From positions 1 to 55,173 of the forward strand of contig NZ_PUBZ01000100.1 in assembly GCF_003205875.1 (NCBI RefSeq): a stretch of 55,173 nucleotides of DNA, read 5' to 3'. The DNA is from Herpetosiphon llansteffanensis (GTDB lineage: Bacteria > Chloroflexota > Chloroflexia > Chloroflexales > Herpetosiphonaceae). This document shows, one piece after another, positions 8,146 through 16,013 of the stretch; positions within the stretch are counted from its first letter, which is position 1; each line of letters begins with the position of its first letter. The position numbers were made by a program, and so were the translations under genes. The notes under the pieces are model-generated. The model saw only the letters and a list, made by a program, of their open reading frames with translations. It ran no database searches and was not told where the DNA came from.

Positions 8146-8772
8146 ATGCAAACAACAATTCATTTTCTCTCTGCCGACGGCAGCACCTTGTTGGAAGGCA
8201 AATGGTTGGCTCCAGCCCAACACCCTGAACGAGTTGCGGTGTTGGCGCATCACTTCCCGCCAATGTCGAATATGGATCAGCGGGCGATTTTTGCCACCTT
8301 CAAAGTGCTGCGCGACCGTGGTTGGGGCGTTTTGCGCTACAACTCGCGTGGCGTTGGCCAGAGTCAAGGCGAATTTAGCGGCGGCCAAGGCGAAGATCTC
8401 GATTTGCAAGCAGCCTTGGCCGAAGCGCGCCAACGCGCTCCCCAAGCCCAAATCTGCCTCATTGGCTGGTCGTTTGGTGCACAATTGGTGCTGCGGGTGA
8501 TGGCCAATGATGCGGCGATTTGGGCAACCGTGGCAGTTACACCCAACCCAATTGGCTTACAGGAAAGTGCCCAAGGCCAGCATGGGCCGCTCTTGGCAAT
8601 TGTGGCCGAGCGCGATCAATTTTTCGACTTGATTGAAACTCGCACAGCCTTTGAACAAGCCACTGAGCCAAAAACCTGGCATTTGCTCAAATGGGCTGAC
8701 CATTATTATCTGACGCGTGAGGATGAAGTGGCACAATTGACGGTGGATTGGCTCGAACAGGCGGTTAAATAA
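8146..8772 (+). CDS. Alpha/beta-hydrolase fold protein
   Basis: A 208-residue soluble hydrolase-fold protein. The nucleophile elbow is GWSFGA (G-x-S-x-G); the likely Asp is in AERDQFFD and the His in ADHYYL, all in family order. RGVGQSQGEF after strand 4 is typical of the YcjY/CocE-like and KANL3/Tex30-like alpha/beta hydrolases. The ATG at 8146 lies four bases past the stop of the TolB-like gene; an in-frame TTG at 8134 would overlap it. Neither has a clear Shine-Dalgarno, which suggests coupled translation. Substrate unknown. Confidence 0.8.
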   Translation: MQTTIHFLSADGSTLLEGKWLAPAQHPERVAVLAHHFPPMSNMDQRAIFATFKVLRDRGWGVLRYNSRGVGQSQGEFSGGQGEDLDLQAALAEARQRAPQAQICLIGWSFGAQLVLRVMANDAAIWATVAVTPNPIGLQESAQGQHGPLLAIVAERDQFFDLIETRTAFEQATEPKTWHLLKWADHYYLTREDEVAQLTVDWLEQAVK

Positions 8773-8775
8773 CAA

Positions 8776-8797
8776 CAGGGAGCAATACCGCTCCCTG
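8776..8797. terminator. Hairpin between convergent genes
   Basis: An 8-bp perfect stem CAGGGAGC / GCTCCCTG with a six-base loop lies between the hydrolase stop and the stop of the minus-strand membrane protein. No strong T-run is present on the plus strand; the minus strand continues TTGTTATTT. It may work mainly for the minus-strand gene. Confidence 0.5.
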
Positions 8798-8810
8798 TGA
8801 TTCATCAAAC

Positions 8811-9893
8811 TTAGGCTAATTTGCGCCAGCGTTCAACATAGGGGCTACGCTCGATCCAGAGTGCGCCAGCCCAGACGATGCCGAGCAGAATTGCCGCAAT
8901 CGGCATCGTCGTCGTATAGGGAATCTCTGGCATCAAGGTATAGCGATCGCTAATCCATGCGCCTGCATAGAAGGCAAATAAGGTTCCAAAGGCGGCAACA
9001 AAGGGATTAATCCGATAGGTAATGCCAATATCGATTGCCAAGGCCGTGCCAATAATAAATAATGGCACAAACGATGGTGGGAACTCAATGCCGCGCAAAA
9101 TGTAGAACGACACCACCCGATACAGCAAATACGTACCGGCAACCAAGGTTGCTGTCCAGCGTCCGCGCATAATCAGGCGGGCGGCCAAGAGCACCAAAAC
9201 TACCGACGTGATCAGCCACAGCGGGTAGAGCCACGTGGGCACTGGAATCGCAAAACGCTCTGGATTGGCTCCTGCTTCTAACATCAATTCGGCATCAGCG
9301 TAGGGCTTGCCAAGGCGCATGGCTTCGATTGCGGTTACACCATATTCTTGCTGACCCAAGGGGAACAAGAAATCTTCGAGCAAAAAGGCCCAAAAACCAA
9401 GCCCAAAGACCGTTTTGATGCGACTATCGGGGGTTAAAAGCAACCAACCACGCAACACACCCAAGAGCATCACCGCCGTGCCTAGGTACAGCAAGGCGTG
9501 GGTTGGGCTCCAACTGGTAATATCAAGCCCAAACAAACGGTGGTTGATCAAATCTAAGGGAATTGCAATTAGGAAGATCGAAATCCCCGCCTGCATGAGC
9601 CGCAAGGTTAGCCGATCGACTCCATAGCCTGTCCAGGTATGGAACATGACAAGTAACACGACGATGACCGTGCCAACCGTATTAATCATATGCGGTGGCG
9701 CTAAATCGTCGCGCAAAAATCGGAAGTGCCAAGCCACATCCCAGCCCGAACCCATCAATTTGAGCACAAATGCAAACAACCAAATACCGTAGATGGTGTG
9801 CAGCGCCCGCGTATTTGTCGGGCGTAGTGGTTGCCCTGGTGAACTGTACGTTTGCCAAAGCGGCATCACATAGCGGTCAAGATACTGGCGCAT
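8811..9893 (-). CDS. Polytopic membrane protein of unknown function
   Basis: A 360-residue protein with about nine or ten hydrophobic segments. The ATG at 9893 has AAAGGG at good spacing; the longer frame to 9977 adds a basic stretch without a ribosome site. Conserved-looking features are charged or polar residues within helices (GSGWDVAWHFRFLRDD after helix 1, SWSPTHALLY in the middle), which suggest a ligand or metal site facing one side of the membrane. I do not recognise the family. The gene is transcribed alone, away from dps. Confidence 0.7.
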   Translation of the reverse strand: MRQYLDRYVMPLWQTYSSPGQPLRPTNTRALHTIYGIWLFAFVLKLMGSGWDVAWHFRFLRDDLAPPHMINTVGTVIVVLLVMFHTWTGYGVDRLTLRLMQAGISIFLIAIPLDLINHRLFGLDITSWSPTHALLYLGTAVMLLGVLRGWLLLTPDSRIKTVFGLGFWAFLLEDFLFPLGQQEYGVTAIEAMRLGKPYADAELMLEAGANPERFAIPVPTWLYPLWLITSVVLVLLAARLIMRGRWTATLVAGTYLLYRVVSFYILRGIEFPPSFVPLFIIGTALAIDIGITYRINPFVAAFGTLFAFYAGAWISDRYTLMPEIPYTTTMPIAAILLGIVWAGALWIERSPYVERWRKLA

Positions 9894-10103
9894 ACGTGCA
9901 ACCCTTTCTGAATTAAAACGTGTTGAAGTTCTCTCTGATCGACGTTTACCACGGTGGGGTTGTTGCAGTTTCAACAACCTAACTTTCGATGCTGATTGGA
10001 ATTAAACGTTGATTGGCACATTCTATGGATGCCATCAATCCTTGTCAATCCCTTGCAACGCAAGGTGTCATGAATTGCGTTCATAATCGTTGCTTTAGTT
10101 TCA

Positions 10104-10118
10104 TGGCACGCCATCTGC
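10104..10118 (+). promoter_or_regulatory. Sigma-54-type -24/-12 promoter upstream of dps
   Basis: TGGCAC (10104-10109), five bases (GCCAT), CTGC (10115-10118). This differs from the RpoN consensus only by C for T at the first base of TTGC. The predicted start near 10130 gives a leader of about 33 nt. Confidence 0.55.
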
Positions 10119-10162
10119 AATATTGCTAGCTAGAAATCCTAGTTTGAAGGAGCATGCGTACA

Positions 10163-10657
10163 ATGGATAAACGCTTAAAAACCCCAACTGATTTAGATTC
10201 TAAAGCAACTGGCCCAGTAATTGAAGCACTCAATCGCAGTTTGGCCAATTCGTTTGCTTTATACATGAAATACAAAAATTTTCACTGGCATTTGACTGGT
10301 CGCCATTTTCGCGATTTACATTTGATGTTCGATGAGCATGCCAACCAGATTTTTGCCACGACCGATATTTTGGCCGAACGCGCTCGCCGCATTGGTGGCA
10401 CGTCGCTGCGCTCAATTGGCCATATCAGCGAGCTGCAAACGATCGACGATAATAATGCTGAGTTTGTTGAGCCAGCCAATATGCTGACCGAGCTGGTGAG
10501 CGATAATCAAACTTTGGTTAAAAACTTGCGCAAAGCCCACGATGTTGCCGATGAAGCCAACGATGTGGCCACCGCCAGCGAGCTTGAACCAATGATTGAC
10601 CAAGCAGAAAATCGAGTTTGGTTTCTATTTGAACTTTCTCAGGAAACCAAAGGTTAA
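10163..10657 (+). CDS. dps: Dps-family ferritin-like DNA-protection protein
   Basis: A 164-residue protein with the Dps signature NFHWHLTG followed by FDEHA, which supplies the His, Asp and Glu of the inter-subunit ferroxidase site, then TDILAERARRIGG. Dps forms a 12-subunit shell that oxidises Fe(II) with hydrogen peroxide and shields DNA in stress or starvation. The start at 10163 is preferred over ATG 10154 because GAAGGAG (10146-10152) is then 10 bases away rather than one. The gene stands alone with a sigma-54-type element upstream and a terminator downstream. Confidence 0.92.
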   Translation: MDKRLKTPTDLDSKATGPVIEALNRSLANSFALYMKYKNFHWHLTGRHFRDLHLMFDEHANQIFATTDILAERARRIGGTSLRSIGHISELQTIDDNNAEFVEPANMLTELVSDNQTLVKNLRKAHDVADEANDVATASELEPMIDQAENRVWFLFELSQETKG

Positions 10658-10694
10658 GTAAGCGAGCGAAGACATAACAGATGTCACATCAAGA

Positions 10695-10726
10695 ATGGGC
10701 TGGGGCTATTTCCCCCGACCCATTTT
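10695..10726 (+). terminator. Terminator of dps
   Basis: An AATGGG...GGGG / CCCC...CCCATT stem with a small internal mismatch and a TTTTG tail, just before the convergent glycosyltransferase stop. Confidence 0.7.
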
Positions 10727-10729
10727 GAT

Positions 10730-11479
10730 TTAACGCCAATGTTTGGCCAGCGCGAGATACATTTTAAATTCATACCAACCCATCACCAAGGCTAAAAGCA
10801 TGCCCAATAAGCCATCGCGATAGCCGCCCCAGGTGACATAACGCCGCCAAATTGCCCGCAATGGTTGCAAAAGATAATTTTGGGGCTTGACCCGCACGCC
10901 ATTGCGATAGAGCGTGGCGGCCTCTGCTTGGGCATAACGCTGCTGTTTTTCGCGCAATTCGGCCCACGATTCAATATTAATATGCTCAAGATGTTGGGTT
11001 AACTGGCCTTCGCTGCCCGCCAAAATAACCAATTCATGGACCAAGCGGCTGGGATCGTACTGGGCTTTACTGCGTTGCAGCAAGCGTAATTGCCGGTCGG
11101 GATACCAACCGCCGCCGCGCAAGGCCCGCCCCCAATAACGGTTGAAGCGCGGAATCCAATAGCCAGCGTGGCTTGGTTGGCTTGGCAACAGCTGGCGAAT
11201 TTCGTGCTGTAAACTGGGAGTTACGCGCTCGTCAGCATCCAAAAATAGCACCCACTGGCCCTCGCATTCAGCCAAGGCCCGATTTCGCTGGGCTGGAAAC
11301 GATTCAAACGGCGCATCGATCACGCGTGCGCCAGCTTGGGTGCAAATCTCGGCGGTGCGGTCGCTGGTACGTGGGTCGAGCAAGACCACAATTTCATCGG
11401 CTAAATTGGCGATTGAGGCCAACGCTGCCCCAATGTGGCGTTGCTCGTCGCGAGCAATAATGGCAACAGATAACAACAT
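10730..11479 (-). CDS. Family-2 glycosyltransferase (WaaE/KdtX-like)
   Basis: A 249-residue GT-A enzyme. It opens with LSVAIIARDEQRHI, typical of GT2, followed by the acceptor-side motif FPAQRNRAL and the metal-binding DADE in FLDADERVTP. WYPDRQLRLLQR and VHELV are features of the WaaE/KdtX-type beta-glucosyltransferase subgroup. The C-terminal 60 residues are hydrophobic and basic and probably attach the enzyme to the membrane. The ATG lies one base past the stop of the upstream zinc-ribbon protein gene, so it is the last gene of a three-gene minus-strand operon. Likely role: transfer of one sugar to a lipid-linked glycan; acceptor unknown. Confidence 0.85.
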   Translation of the reverse strand: MLLSVAIIARDEQRHIGAALASIANLADEIVVLLDPRTSDRTAEICTQAGARVIDAPFESFPAQRNRALAECEGQWVLFLDADERVTPSLQHEIRQLLPSQPSHAGYWIPRFNRYWGRALRGGGWYPDRQLRLLQRSKAQYDPSRLVHELVILAGSEGQLTQHLEHINIESWAELREKQQRYAQAEAATLYRNGVRVKPQNYLLQPLRAIWRRYVTWGGYRDGLLGMLLALVMGWYEFKMYLALAKHWR

Positions 11480-11480
11480 A

Positions 11481-12272
11481 TTAACGTGGCTGCTTCTTTC
11501 GAATCAAAAAGGCAATTGTGACAATGAAGGATAGGGCTGCGCTGGCTGTCATCATGATCAAACCTATGCCAGCTTGATCAATTTCGTCGCTGACTGCTGC
11601 GCCAATTAATAATAGCCCAGTAATGCCAAAAACAAATAAACTTGGCACAATATTCAAACCAGCCCAAAGATTGCGCCGTTTGATATAGGCCATAATGCTG
11701 AGCACCAAACTTATCACTGCTCCGGTTGGAATGCCATAAATAAACAAGCCCGCGCCTTCGCTCATCACATCTTCAGCATATTGTGGGTCGATCATCTTAA
11801 ACAAGCTAATGCCCGTGCCACTGAGCACAATTAACGGCAAAAACATGCCAATCAATATGCCCAAGGCACTGAGAATCATCAAGATTGCTGGAATGCTGCC
11901 ATTGGCTGCGGGAATCGCGCCATAACCAGTGTGATTGGGTACAGCATAGCCTTGGGCATAATTTGGTTGTTGGGGTTGGCCATAGTTCTGCGGTTGGCTA
12001 TAACCTTGTTGTGGGTAAGGATTGGGTTGGGCTGGCGGGCCATAATTGGCTGCTGACGGACCATATTGTTGCGGCATTTGGCCATAATTGGCTGCTGGTG
12101 GCACTTGGCTTGGATTGATTGCTTGGGTTTTATCGACCGGATTCGACATTGGCGGCAGATTGGACAAGACCTGCGTTTTATCCATGGCCGCTGGCTGGGT
12201 AATTGTTGCGCCGCACGAAGGGCAAAACTTACTGTTATCGGCGATGGTGGCTGAACATTGCAAACATTGCAT
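11481..12272 (-). CDS. Zinc-ribbon membrane protein with Pro/Gln/Tyr-rich linker
   Basis: A 263-residue protein; the ATG at 12272 has AAAGGA upstream, and the longer frame to 12356 overlaps the preceding gene. Residues 3-25 are a zinc ribbon (CLQC...CPSC). A disordered linker rich in Pro, Gln, Tyr and Asn (about residues 40-130) follows, then four hydrophobic helices. This layout, a cytosolic zinc ribbon joined to a small membrane domain, is common in Gram-positive and Chloroflexota genomes and has no assigned biochemistry. The preceding gene has the same plan without the linker, so the two are probably paired or duplicated. It sits 11 bp after that gene and one base before the glycosyltransferase. 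Confidence 0.8.
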   Translation of the reverse strand: MQCLQCSATIADNSKFCPSCGATITQPAAMDKTQVLSNLPPMSNPVDKTQAINPSQVPPAANYGQMPQQYGPSAANYGPPAQPNPYPQQGYSQPQNYGQPQQPNYAQGYAVPNHTGYGAIPAANGSIPAILMILSALGILIGMFLPLIVLSGTGISLFKMIDPQYAEDVMSEGAGLFIYGIPTGAVISLVLSIMAYIKRRNLWAGLNIVPSLFVFGITGLLLIGAAVSDEIDQAGIGLIMMTASAALSFIVTIAFLIRKKQPR

Positions 12273-12283
12273 TGCGTTTCCTT

Positions 12284-12799
12284 TCATTTTTTGGCGACTA
12301 TTTGAAACAGCAAACTTGTGGTCGTCAAGGTGACGCTGCCAGCTAAACCAAGCCAAAAGCCCAACAATGGGCTATACGCCGAAGCATTGACGAAGGCTCC
12401 AAAACCAAAGGTTGCCAAAATTGCGATGCCTGCCATTCCAGAGAAGAGTGTGCCAAGTGCCCAACGCCGGTTTTGGCTCATCAAGCAAGCTATAGCACAT
12501 AAAAATGCAAGCATGACGACAATTGCATACGCATAACTTAGGCTTGTCCATAAAGCTGGCCATTCAGGGTTAGGCTGGCGGATGTTGCTAAGCACGTGAA
12601 AACCTTGTCCATCGCGGTCACGTTCAGCTAAAGCTATGCCGAGTGAGGCGACCATTAGAAGCGCATCCATGAAGATTGAAGCCCCAAAGGCTATCTGGTT
12701 GGTGCGTTTTTTGGCTTGGATTTGGGTTAATTGTTTGCCACAATAGGGGCAACTAGCGCTAACCGTTGCTAGGGTCATGGCGCAAGCTGGACATTGCAT
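12284..12799 (-). CDS. Small zinc-ribbon membrane protein
   Basis: A 171-residue protein. The ATG at 12799 is six bases after GAGGAG (12806-12811); an adjacent ATG at 12802 is nearer than optimal. The N-terminus is a zinc ribbon (CPAC...CPYC), followed by a short basic stretch and four hydrophobic segments. It is the first gene of a minus-strand operon with the longer zinc-ribbon membrane protein and a glycosyltransferase. Function unknown; the arrangement suggests membrane-associated assembly or sensing connected with glycan synthesis. Confidence 0.78.
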   Translation of the reverse strand: MQCPACAMTLATVSASCPYCGKQLTQIQAKKRTNQIAFGASIFMDALLMVASLGIALAERDRDGQGFHVLSNIRQPNPEWPALWTSLSYAYAIVVMLAFLCAIACLMSQNRRWALGTLFSGMAGIAILATFGFGAFVNASAYSPLLGFWLGLAGSVTLTTTSLLFQIVAKK

Positions 12800-12874
12800 C
12801 ATAGGCTCCTCGATTGAGTTGAGAGCTGTATTATATAATTTTAACAACCATCAATGCTAGCCAAAAGTGACCCT

Positions 12875-12909
12875 AAAAAACAGATGCTACCTTATAAAGG
12901 CAGCATCTG
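12875..12909 (-). terminator. Terminator of the 31-residue peptide gene
   Basis: On the minus strand an 11-bp stem CAGATGCTGCC / GGTAGCATCTG (one mismatch) with a seven-base loop is followed by TTTTTT. It is 24 bases beyond the stop of the small gene and belongs to it, because no other minus-strand gene ends here. Confidence 0.85.
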
Positions 12910-12932
12910 GAACGCTTGAGCTAAAGTAGCAA

Positions 12933-13028
12933 CTAATCAAAAGCTGAAAAGATAAGATCAAAGATTGCTGCCATAATGCTCAAAGCAGCCCGAATTGAAA
13001 CCATTACGATCGTGAGAATAATGTTCAT
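12933..13028 (-). CDS. Unannotated 31-residue hydrophobic peptide
   Basis: Reading from 13028 on the minus strand gives a 31-residue peptide starting MNIILTIVMVSI and ending IFDLIFSAFD, then TAG. A consensus AGGAGG (13038-13043) lies nine bases before the ATG and a strong terminator follows the stop. Together these make a complete expression unit too short for usual gene calling. The peptide is almost entirely hydrophobic, with one Arg near the middle and two Asp near the C-terminus, and should form one membrane or amphipathic helix. It could be a type I toxin-like peptide, a small membrane-protein regulator, or a leaderless bacteriocin or modulin-like peptide. No antisense RNA or immunity gene is evident. 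I do not recognise it. Confidence 0.7.
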   Translation of the reverse strand: MNIILTIVMVSIRAALSIMAAIFDLIFSAFD

Positions 13029-13043
13029 AAGCACATACCTCCT

Positions 13044-13079
13044 AACGTTGTGTAACACGTAGTTGCTGACACATACGTT
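13044..13079 (-). promoter_or_regulatory. Inverted repeat in the leader of the small peptide gene
   Basis: AACGTTGTGT (13044-13053) and ACACATACGTT (13069-13079) can form a 10-bp stem with one bulged base. It ends one base from the AGGAGG ribosome site of the peptide gene. It may be an operator or an RNA hairpin that affects access to the ribosome site. Confidence 0.5.
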
Positions 13080-13114
13080 AGATGTATTTGGTTATGTTTT
13101 TTTCAATGGCTGAT

Positions 13115-13765
13115 TCAGGCTTGAAAATATTCCCAAATTACCCGATGGGTTACAGCGCGAAAGCGACCCCAATCTTGCCAATTGCCTGCAATTTCGTGGT
13201 CTTCGCTACCGCTTAGGCTTTCGAGTTGCGTCGCTAGCGTTGGTAGATCGGCGACCTGTGGAAAGCCAAAAGCTGCGACTTGCTCCGATTCGTCTACTGC
13301 CCCCAAGGTGCCGCCCAATTCGCGCAGCAAAAAGCCAAAGGTATAAAACGTTGGGCTTGGGCTGTTGGTTGGGCGATAGCTGACCGCCGCCAAAAAGCGC
13401 TCGACTTGGACATCTAAACCAGTTTCTTCGGCGGTTTCGCGCAACAATGCCTCGTACACTGGCTCGTCGTAATTGATGCCGCCAGTTAATAAGCGAAAGC
13501 AATTGGTGGGATAATAGGCTTTGCGGGCGCTGATTAAACTGCCATCAGGCCGTTGCACCACCATACAAACCTCGCCATAACGGTCGGATTTGCCAAATGG
13601 CGCAAACAAGCCTTTGACGTTAATCGCTTGTTCTGCTGGGCTAGCAGGATACTCACCATCGGGCAAAACCAAGGCTACTTGGTGTACGTGCGGCACGCCA
13701 AACCGTGCAACTAAATCGGCTAATTCTGCGCCAACTTGGTTGGAAAGTTGAAATTGCTCGAACAT
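13115..13765 (-). CDS. Nudix hydrolase
   Basis: A 216-residue protein with an almost exact Nudix box GX5EX7REUXEEXGU: GGINYDE, seven residues, then RETAEETGL. The only departure is Thr at a normally hydrophobic position. Nudix enzymes cleave a nucleoside diphosphate linked to another group, using metal held by the Glu residues of the box. An N-terminal extension of about 60 residues precedes the fold and may set specificity (CMVVQRPDGSLISARKAYYP leads into it). Located between the small peptide gene and the divergent GDP-sugar genes. Possible substrates include sugar nucleotides, but this is inference from position only. Confidence 0.88.
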   Translation of the reverse strand: MFEQFQLSNQVGAELADLVARFGVPHVHQVALVLPDGEYPASPAEQAINVKGLFAPFGKSDRYGEVCMVVQRPDGSLISARKAYYPTNCFRLLTGGINYDEPVYEALLRETAEETGLDVQVERFLAAVSYRPTNSPSPTFYTFGFLLRELGGTLGAVDESEQVAAFGFPQVADLPTLATQLESLSGSEDHEIAGNWQDWGRFRAVTHRVIWEYFQA

Positions 13766-13845
13766 ATAACGATCTCCTGCACAACAAAAAACCTGCTTCA
13801 GTATAGAAGATTAGGCAAGCCATGCGCATAGGCCCAAACCGCTTC

Positions 13846-13874
13846 TTGCCAACAATCTCAACTCGCAGTATAGT
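13846..13874 (+). promoter_or_regulatory. Sigma-70-type promoter of the GDP-sugar genes
   Basis: TTGCCA (13846-13851), 17 bp, TATAGT (13869-13874). The predicted start is within one or two bases of the ATG at 13882, so the first message is probably leaderless. Confidence 0.6.
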
Positions 13875-13881
13875 GCGCGCT

Positions 13882-14853
13882 ATGACACGAGTATTAATTA
13901 CTGGCGCAACTGGCTTTGTTGGCCAACATCTTGTTCGCTATTTGCAGCAAGCAACCACCTGGGAACTATGGGCTTTGGGGCGTACAGCACACCCAGAACT
14001 CCCAACGGTGCTGGCTGATCTGCTTGATCGTTCGGCGGTAGAAACGGCGGTGGCAAATGCGGCTCCCGATTTGGTGGTGCATTTAGCTGCTCAATCGGCG
14101 ATTCCGCAATCGTTTCGCGACCCAGCAGGCACATTCAATAGCAATGTGCTTGGTCAATTACACCTGTTTGAGGCGATCAAGGCTGCTCAGCTTGATCCGC
14201 TGGTGCTGGTGGTTGGCTCGAATGCGATGTATGGTATGGCCCATCGTTCGGGCTTGCCAGCAGATGAACAGACCATGCTCTGCCCAGCCGATCCGTATGC
14301 TGTTTCTAAGGCAGCCCAAGATTTGCTGGCGGGCCAATGGTGGTATAGCCATGGCCTGAAGGTGATTCGTGCTCGGCCATTTAACCATACTGGCCCTGGC
14401 CAACGCGCCGATTTTGTGGTGCCAGCGTTTGCCCAGCAAATCGCGCGCATTGAAGCAGGCTTGCAGCCGCCGGTGATTCAAGTTGGCAACCTCTCGCCCC
14501 AACGCGATTTTAGCGATGTGCGCGATGTTGTCCGCGCCTATCACTTGCTGCTTGAACGAGCGCAGCCTGGCGAGATTTATAATATTGGTGTCGGTCAGAG
14601 TGTCTCAATTCAGTCAATTCTTGATAGCCTCATTGCACTCAGTGGCCAAACGATAACGGTCGAAGTTGATCCTCAACGCTTGCGTCCGGTTGATGTGCCA
14701 ATTGTGGCCTGCGACGCGACCCGTTTGCGCAGCCAAATCGGGTGGGAGCCGCACTATCGCCTTGAAGATACTCTGCGTGATATTCTGCATGAATGGCGCG
14801 GCCACGTTGCTAGCGAGGTCGAGAGAGTTGGCTCCCACAATAACGAAACATAG
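13882..14853 (+). CDS. rmd: GDP-6-deoxy-D-mannose reductase-like NAD(P)-dependent epimerase/dehydratase
   Basis: A 323-residue extended short-chain dehydrogenase. The Rossmann motif GATGFVG is at residues 8-14, the catalytic Ser at about 113 (GSNAMYG), and Tyr139 and Lys143 in YAVSK. RPFNHTGPGQ is characteristic of Rmd enzymes, which reduce GDP-4-keto-6-deoxymannose to GDP-D-rhamnose, rather than of GDP-mannose dehydratase. The following gene is manC, which supports a GDP-mannose-derived sugar, although the 4,6-dehydratase itself is not in the window. The start at 13882 has no ribosome site but lies at the predicted transcription start; a longer frame from 13822 would overlap the promoter. 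Confidence 0.8.
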   Translation: MTRVLITGATGFVGQHLVRYLQQATTWELWALGRTAHPELPTVLADLLDRSAVETAVANAAPDLVVHLAAQSAIPQSFRDPAGTFNSNVLGQLHLFEAIKAAQLDPLVLVVGSNAMYGMAHRSGLPADEQTMLCPADPYAVSKAAQDLLAGQWWYSHGLKVIRARPFNHTGPGQRADFVVPAFAQQIARIEAGLQPPVIQVGNLSPQRDFSDVRDVVRAYHLLLERAQPGEIYNIGVGQSVSIQSILDSLIALSGQTITVEVDPQRLRPVDVPIVACDATRLRSQIGWEPHYRLEDTLRDILHEWRGHVASEVERVGSHNNET

Positions 14854-14865
14854 AGGATTAACGAT

Positions 14866-15936
14866 ATGGATATTTTAGTGCTTGCCGGTGGAACTGGCTC
14901 GCGCTTGTGGCCACGCTCACGGCGCACCAAGCCCAAGCAGTTTTTACCCTTGCTTTCAAATCGCACCATGCTCCAAGAAACGGTCGATCGCGTGCGACCG
15001 TTGATGGAAGAAGGTCGCGTCTTTGTGGTAACTGGCTCGGATTACGAGGAATTAATTCGCGAGCAGTTGAGCGAAGTGCCACGCAATAACGTCATTTTAG
15101 AGCCAAGTGGTCGAGGCACGGCTTCGGCAATTGGCTTGGCTGCGATCCACATGCGGCGCTCGGCTCCCGATGCTGTGATGGCGGTGCTGAGTGCTGATCA
15201 CTTGATTTTGCGCAATGAAGCGTTTCGCCAAGCCTTGCAAGCCGCCGAAGTTGCCGCCCGCGAAGGCTATTTGGTCACGTTGGGGGTAAAACCATCGTTT
15301 GCCAACACCGGCTATGGCTATATTCAATGTGGCGAGCTGATTACCGAAGCGCATGATCATAAAATTCATCGCGTGCAGCGCTTTGCAGAAAAGCCCGACC
15401 AAGATACTGCCGAGCGCTATTTGGCGCAAGGCAATTATTTTTGGAATGCTGGGATTTTTGTGTGGCAAACCAAAACCTTCCTTGATGCGATTGGCCGCCA
15501 CATGCCCGAATTGCGCAATCAGCTCAATCAAGTGCAAGCGTCGTTTGGCAAATCGCGCTACCACGACACCTTGGCCCAAGTTTGGGATAATGTCGAAAAT
15601 ATCACGGTTGATTATGGCATTATGGAGCGTGCGCCAAATGTGGCGGTTGTGCCAGTTGATATTGGCTGGAGCGATGTTGGCGATTGGCATACGTTGACAA
15701 CGTTGATGAGCGACGACGATTCGGCAAATGTCGTGATTGGCCCACACGTCGAGGTTGATACCAAATCGACCTTGATTTACAGCGATTCAGGCCGCATGAT
15801 CGCCACGATTGGGCTTGATGGCTTTTTGGTTGTCGATACAGGCGATGCCTTGCTAATCGCGCCGCGCGATCGGGCCCAAGATGTCAAGAAAATTGTTGAT
15901 CAGTTGCGGACTGAAGGCCGCAATGATGTGTTGTAA
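14866..15936 (+). CDS. manC: Mannose-1-phosphate guanylyltransferase
   Basis: A 356-residue enzyme starting with the pyrophosphorylase signature LAGGTGSRLWPRSR followed by KPKQFL, and containing FAEKP (the ManC FVEKP motif) and WNAGIFVW. It converts mannose-1-phosphate and GTP to GDP-mannose. The length is that of the single-domain form without the isomerase extension of bifunctional AlgA/ManC. It has AGAGGA upstream and begins 12 bp after the Rmd-like gene, so the two form an operon. A strong hairpin terminator follows. Confidence 0.93.
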   Translation: MDILVLAGGTGSRLWPRSRRTKPKQFLPLLSNRTMLQETVDRVRPLMEEGRVFVVTGSDYEELIREQLSEVPRNNVILEPSGRGTASAIGLAAIHMRRSAPDAVMAVLSADHLILRNEAFRQALQAAEVAAREGYLVTLGVKPSFANTGYGYIQCGELITEAHDHKIHRVQRFAEKPDQDTAERYLAQGNYFWNAGIFVWQTKTFLDAIGRHMPELRNQLNQVQASFGKSRYHDTLAQVWDNVENITVDYGIMERAPNVAVVPVDIGWSDVGDWHTLTTLMSDDDSANVVIGPHVEVDTKSTLIYSDSGRMIATIGLDGFLVVDTGDALLIAPRDRAQDVKKIVDQLRTEGRNDVL

Positions 15937-15951
15937 GCTATAATTGAGCGT

Positions 15952-15999
15952 GCACGGCAGCAGGTGGTTAGCGATAACCAAACCACTGCCGTGCTTTTA
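15952..15999 (+). terminator. Terminator after manC
   Basis: A long stem GCACGGCAG...TGGTT / AACCA..CTGCCGTGC followed by TTTTATT. It separates the manC unit from the next nucleotidyltransferase. A TATAAT at 15939-15944 lies just before it, but no good -35 is visible, so an independent promoter with attenuation is only a possibility. Confidence 0.75.
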
Positions 16000-16013
16000 T
16001 TGAAAGCAGATCT

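Noticed and set aside
15939-15944. TATAAT as an independent promoter for the nucleotidyltransferase at 16014
   Set aside because: No reasonable -35 at 16-18 bp, so it was not listed as a promoter.
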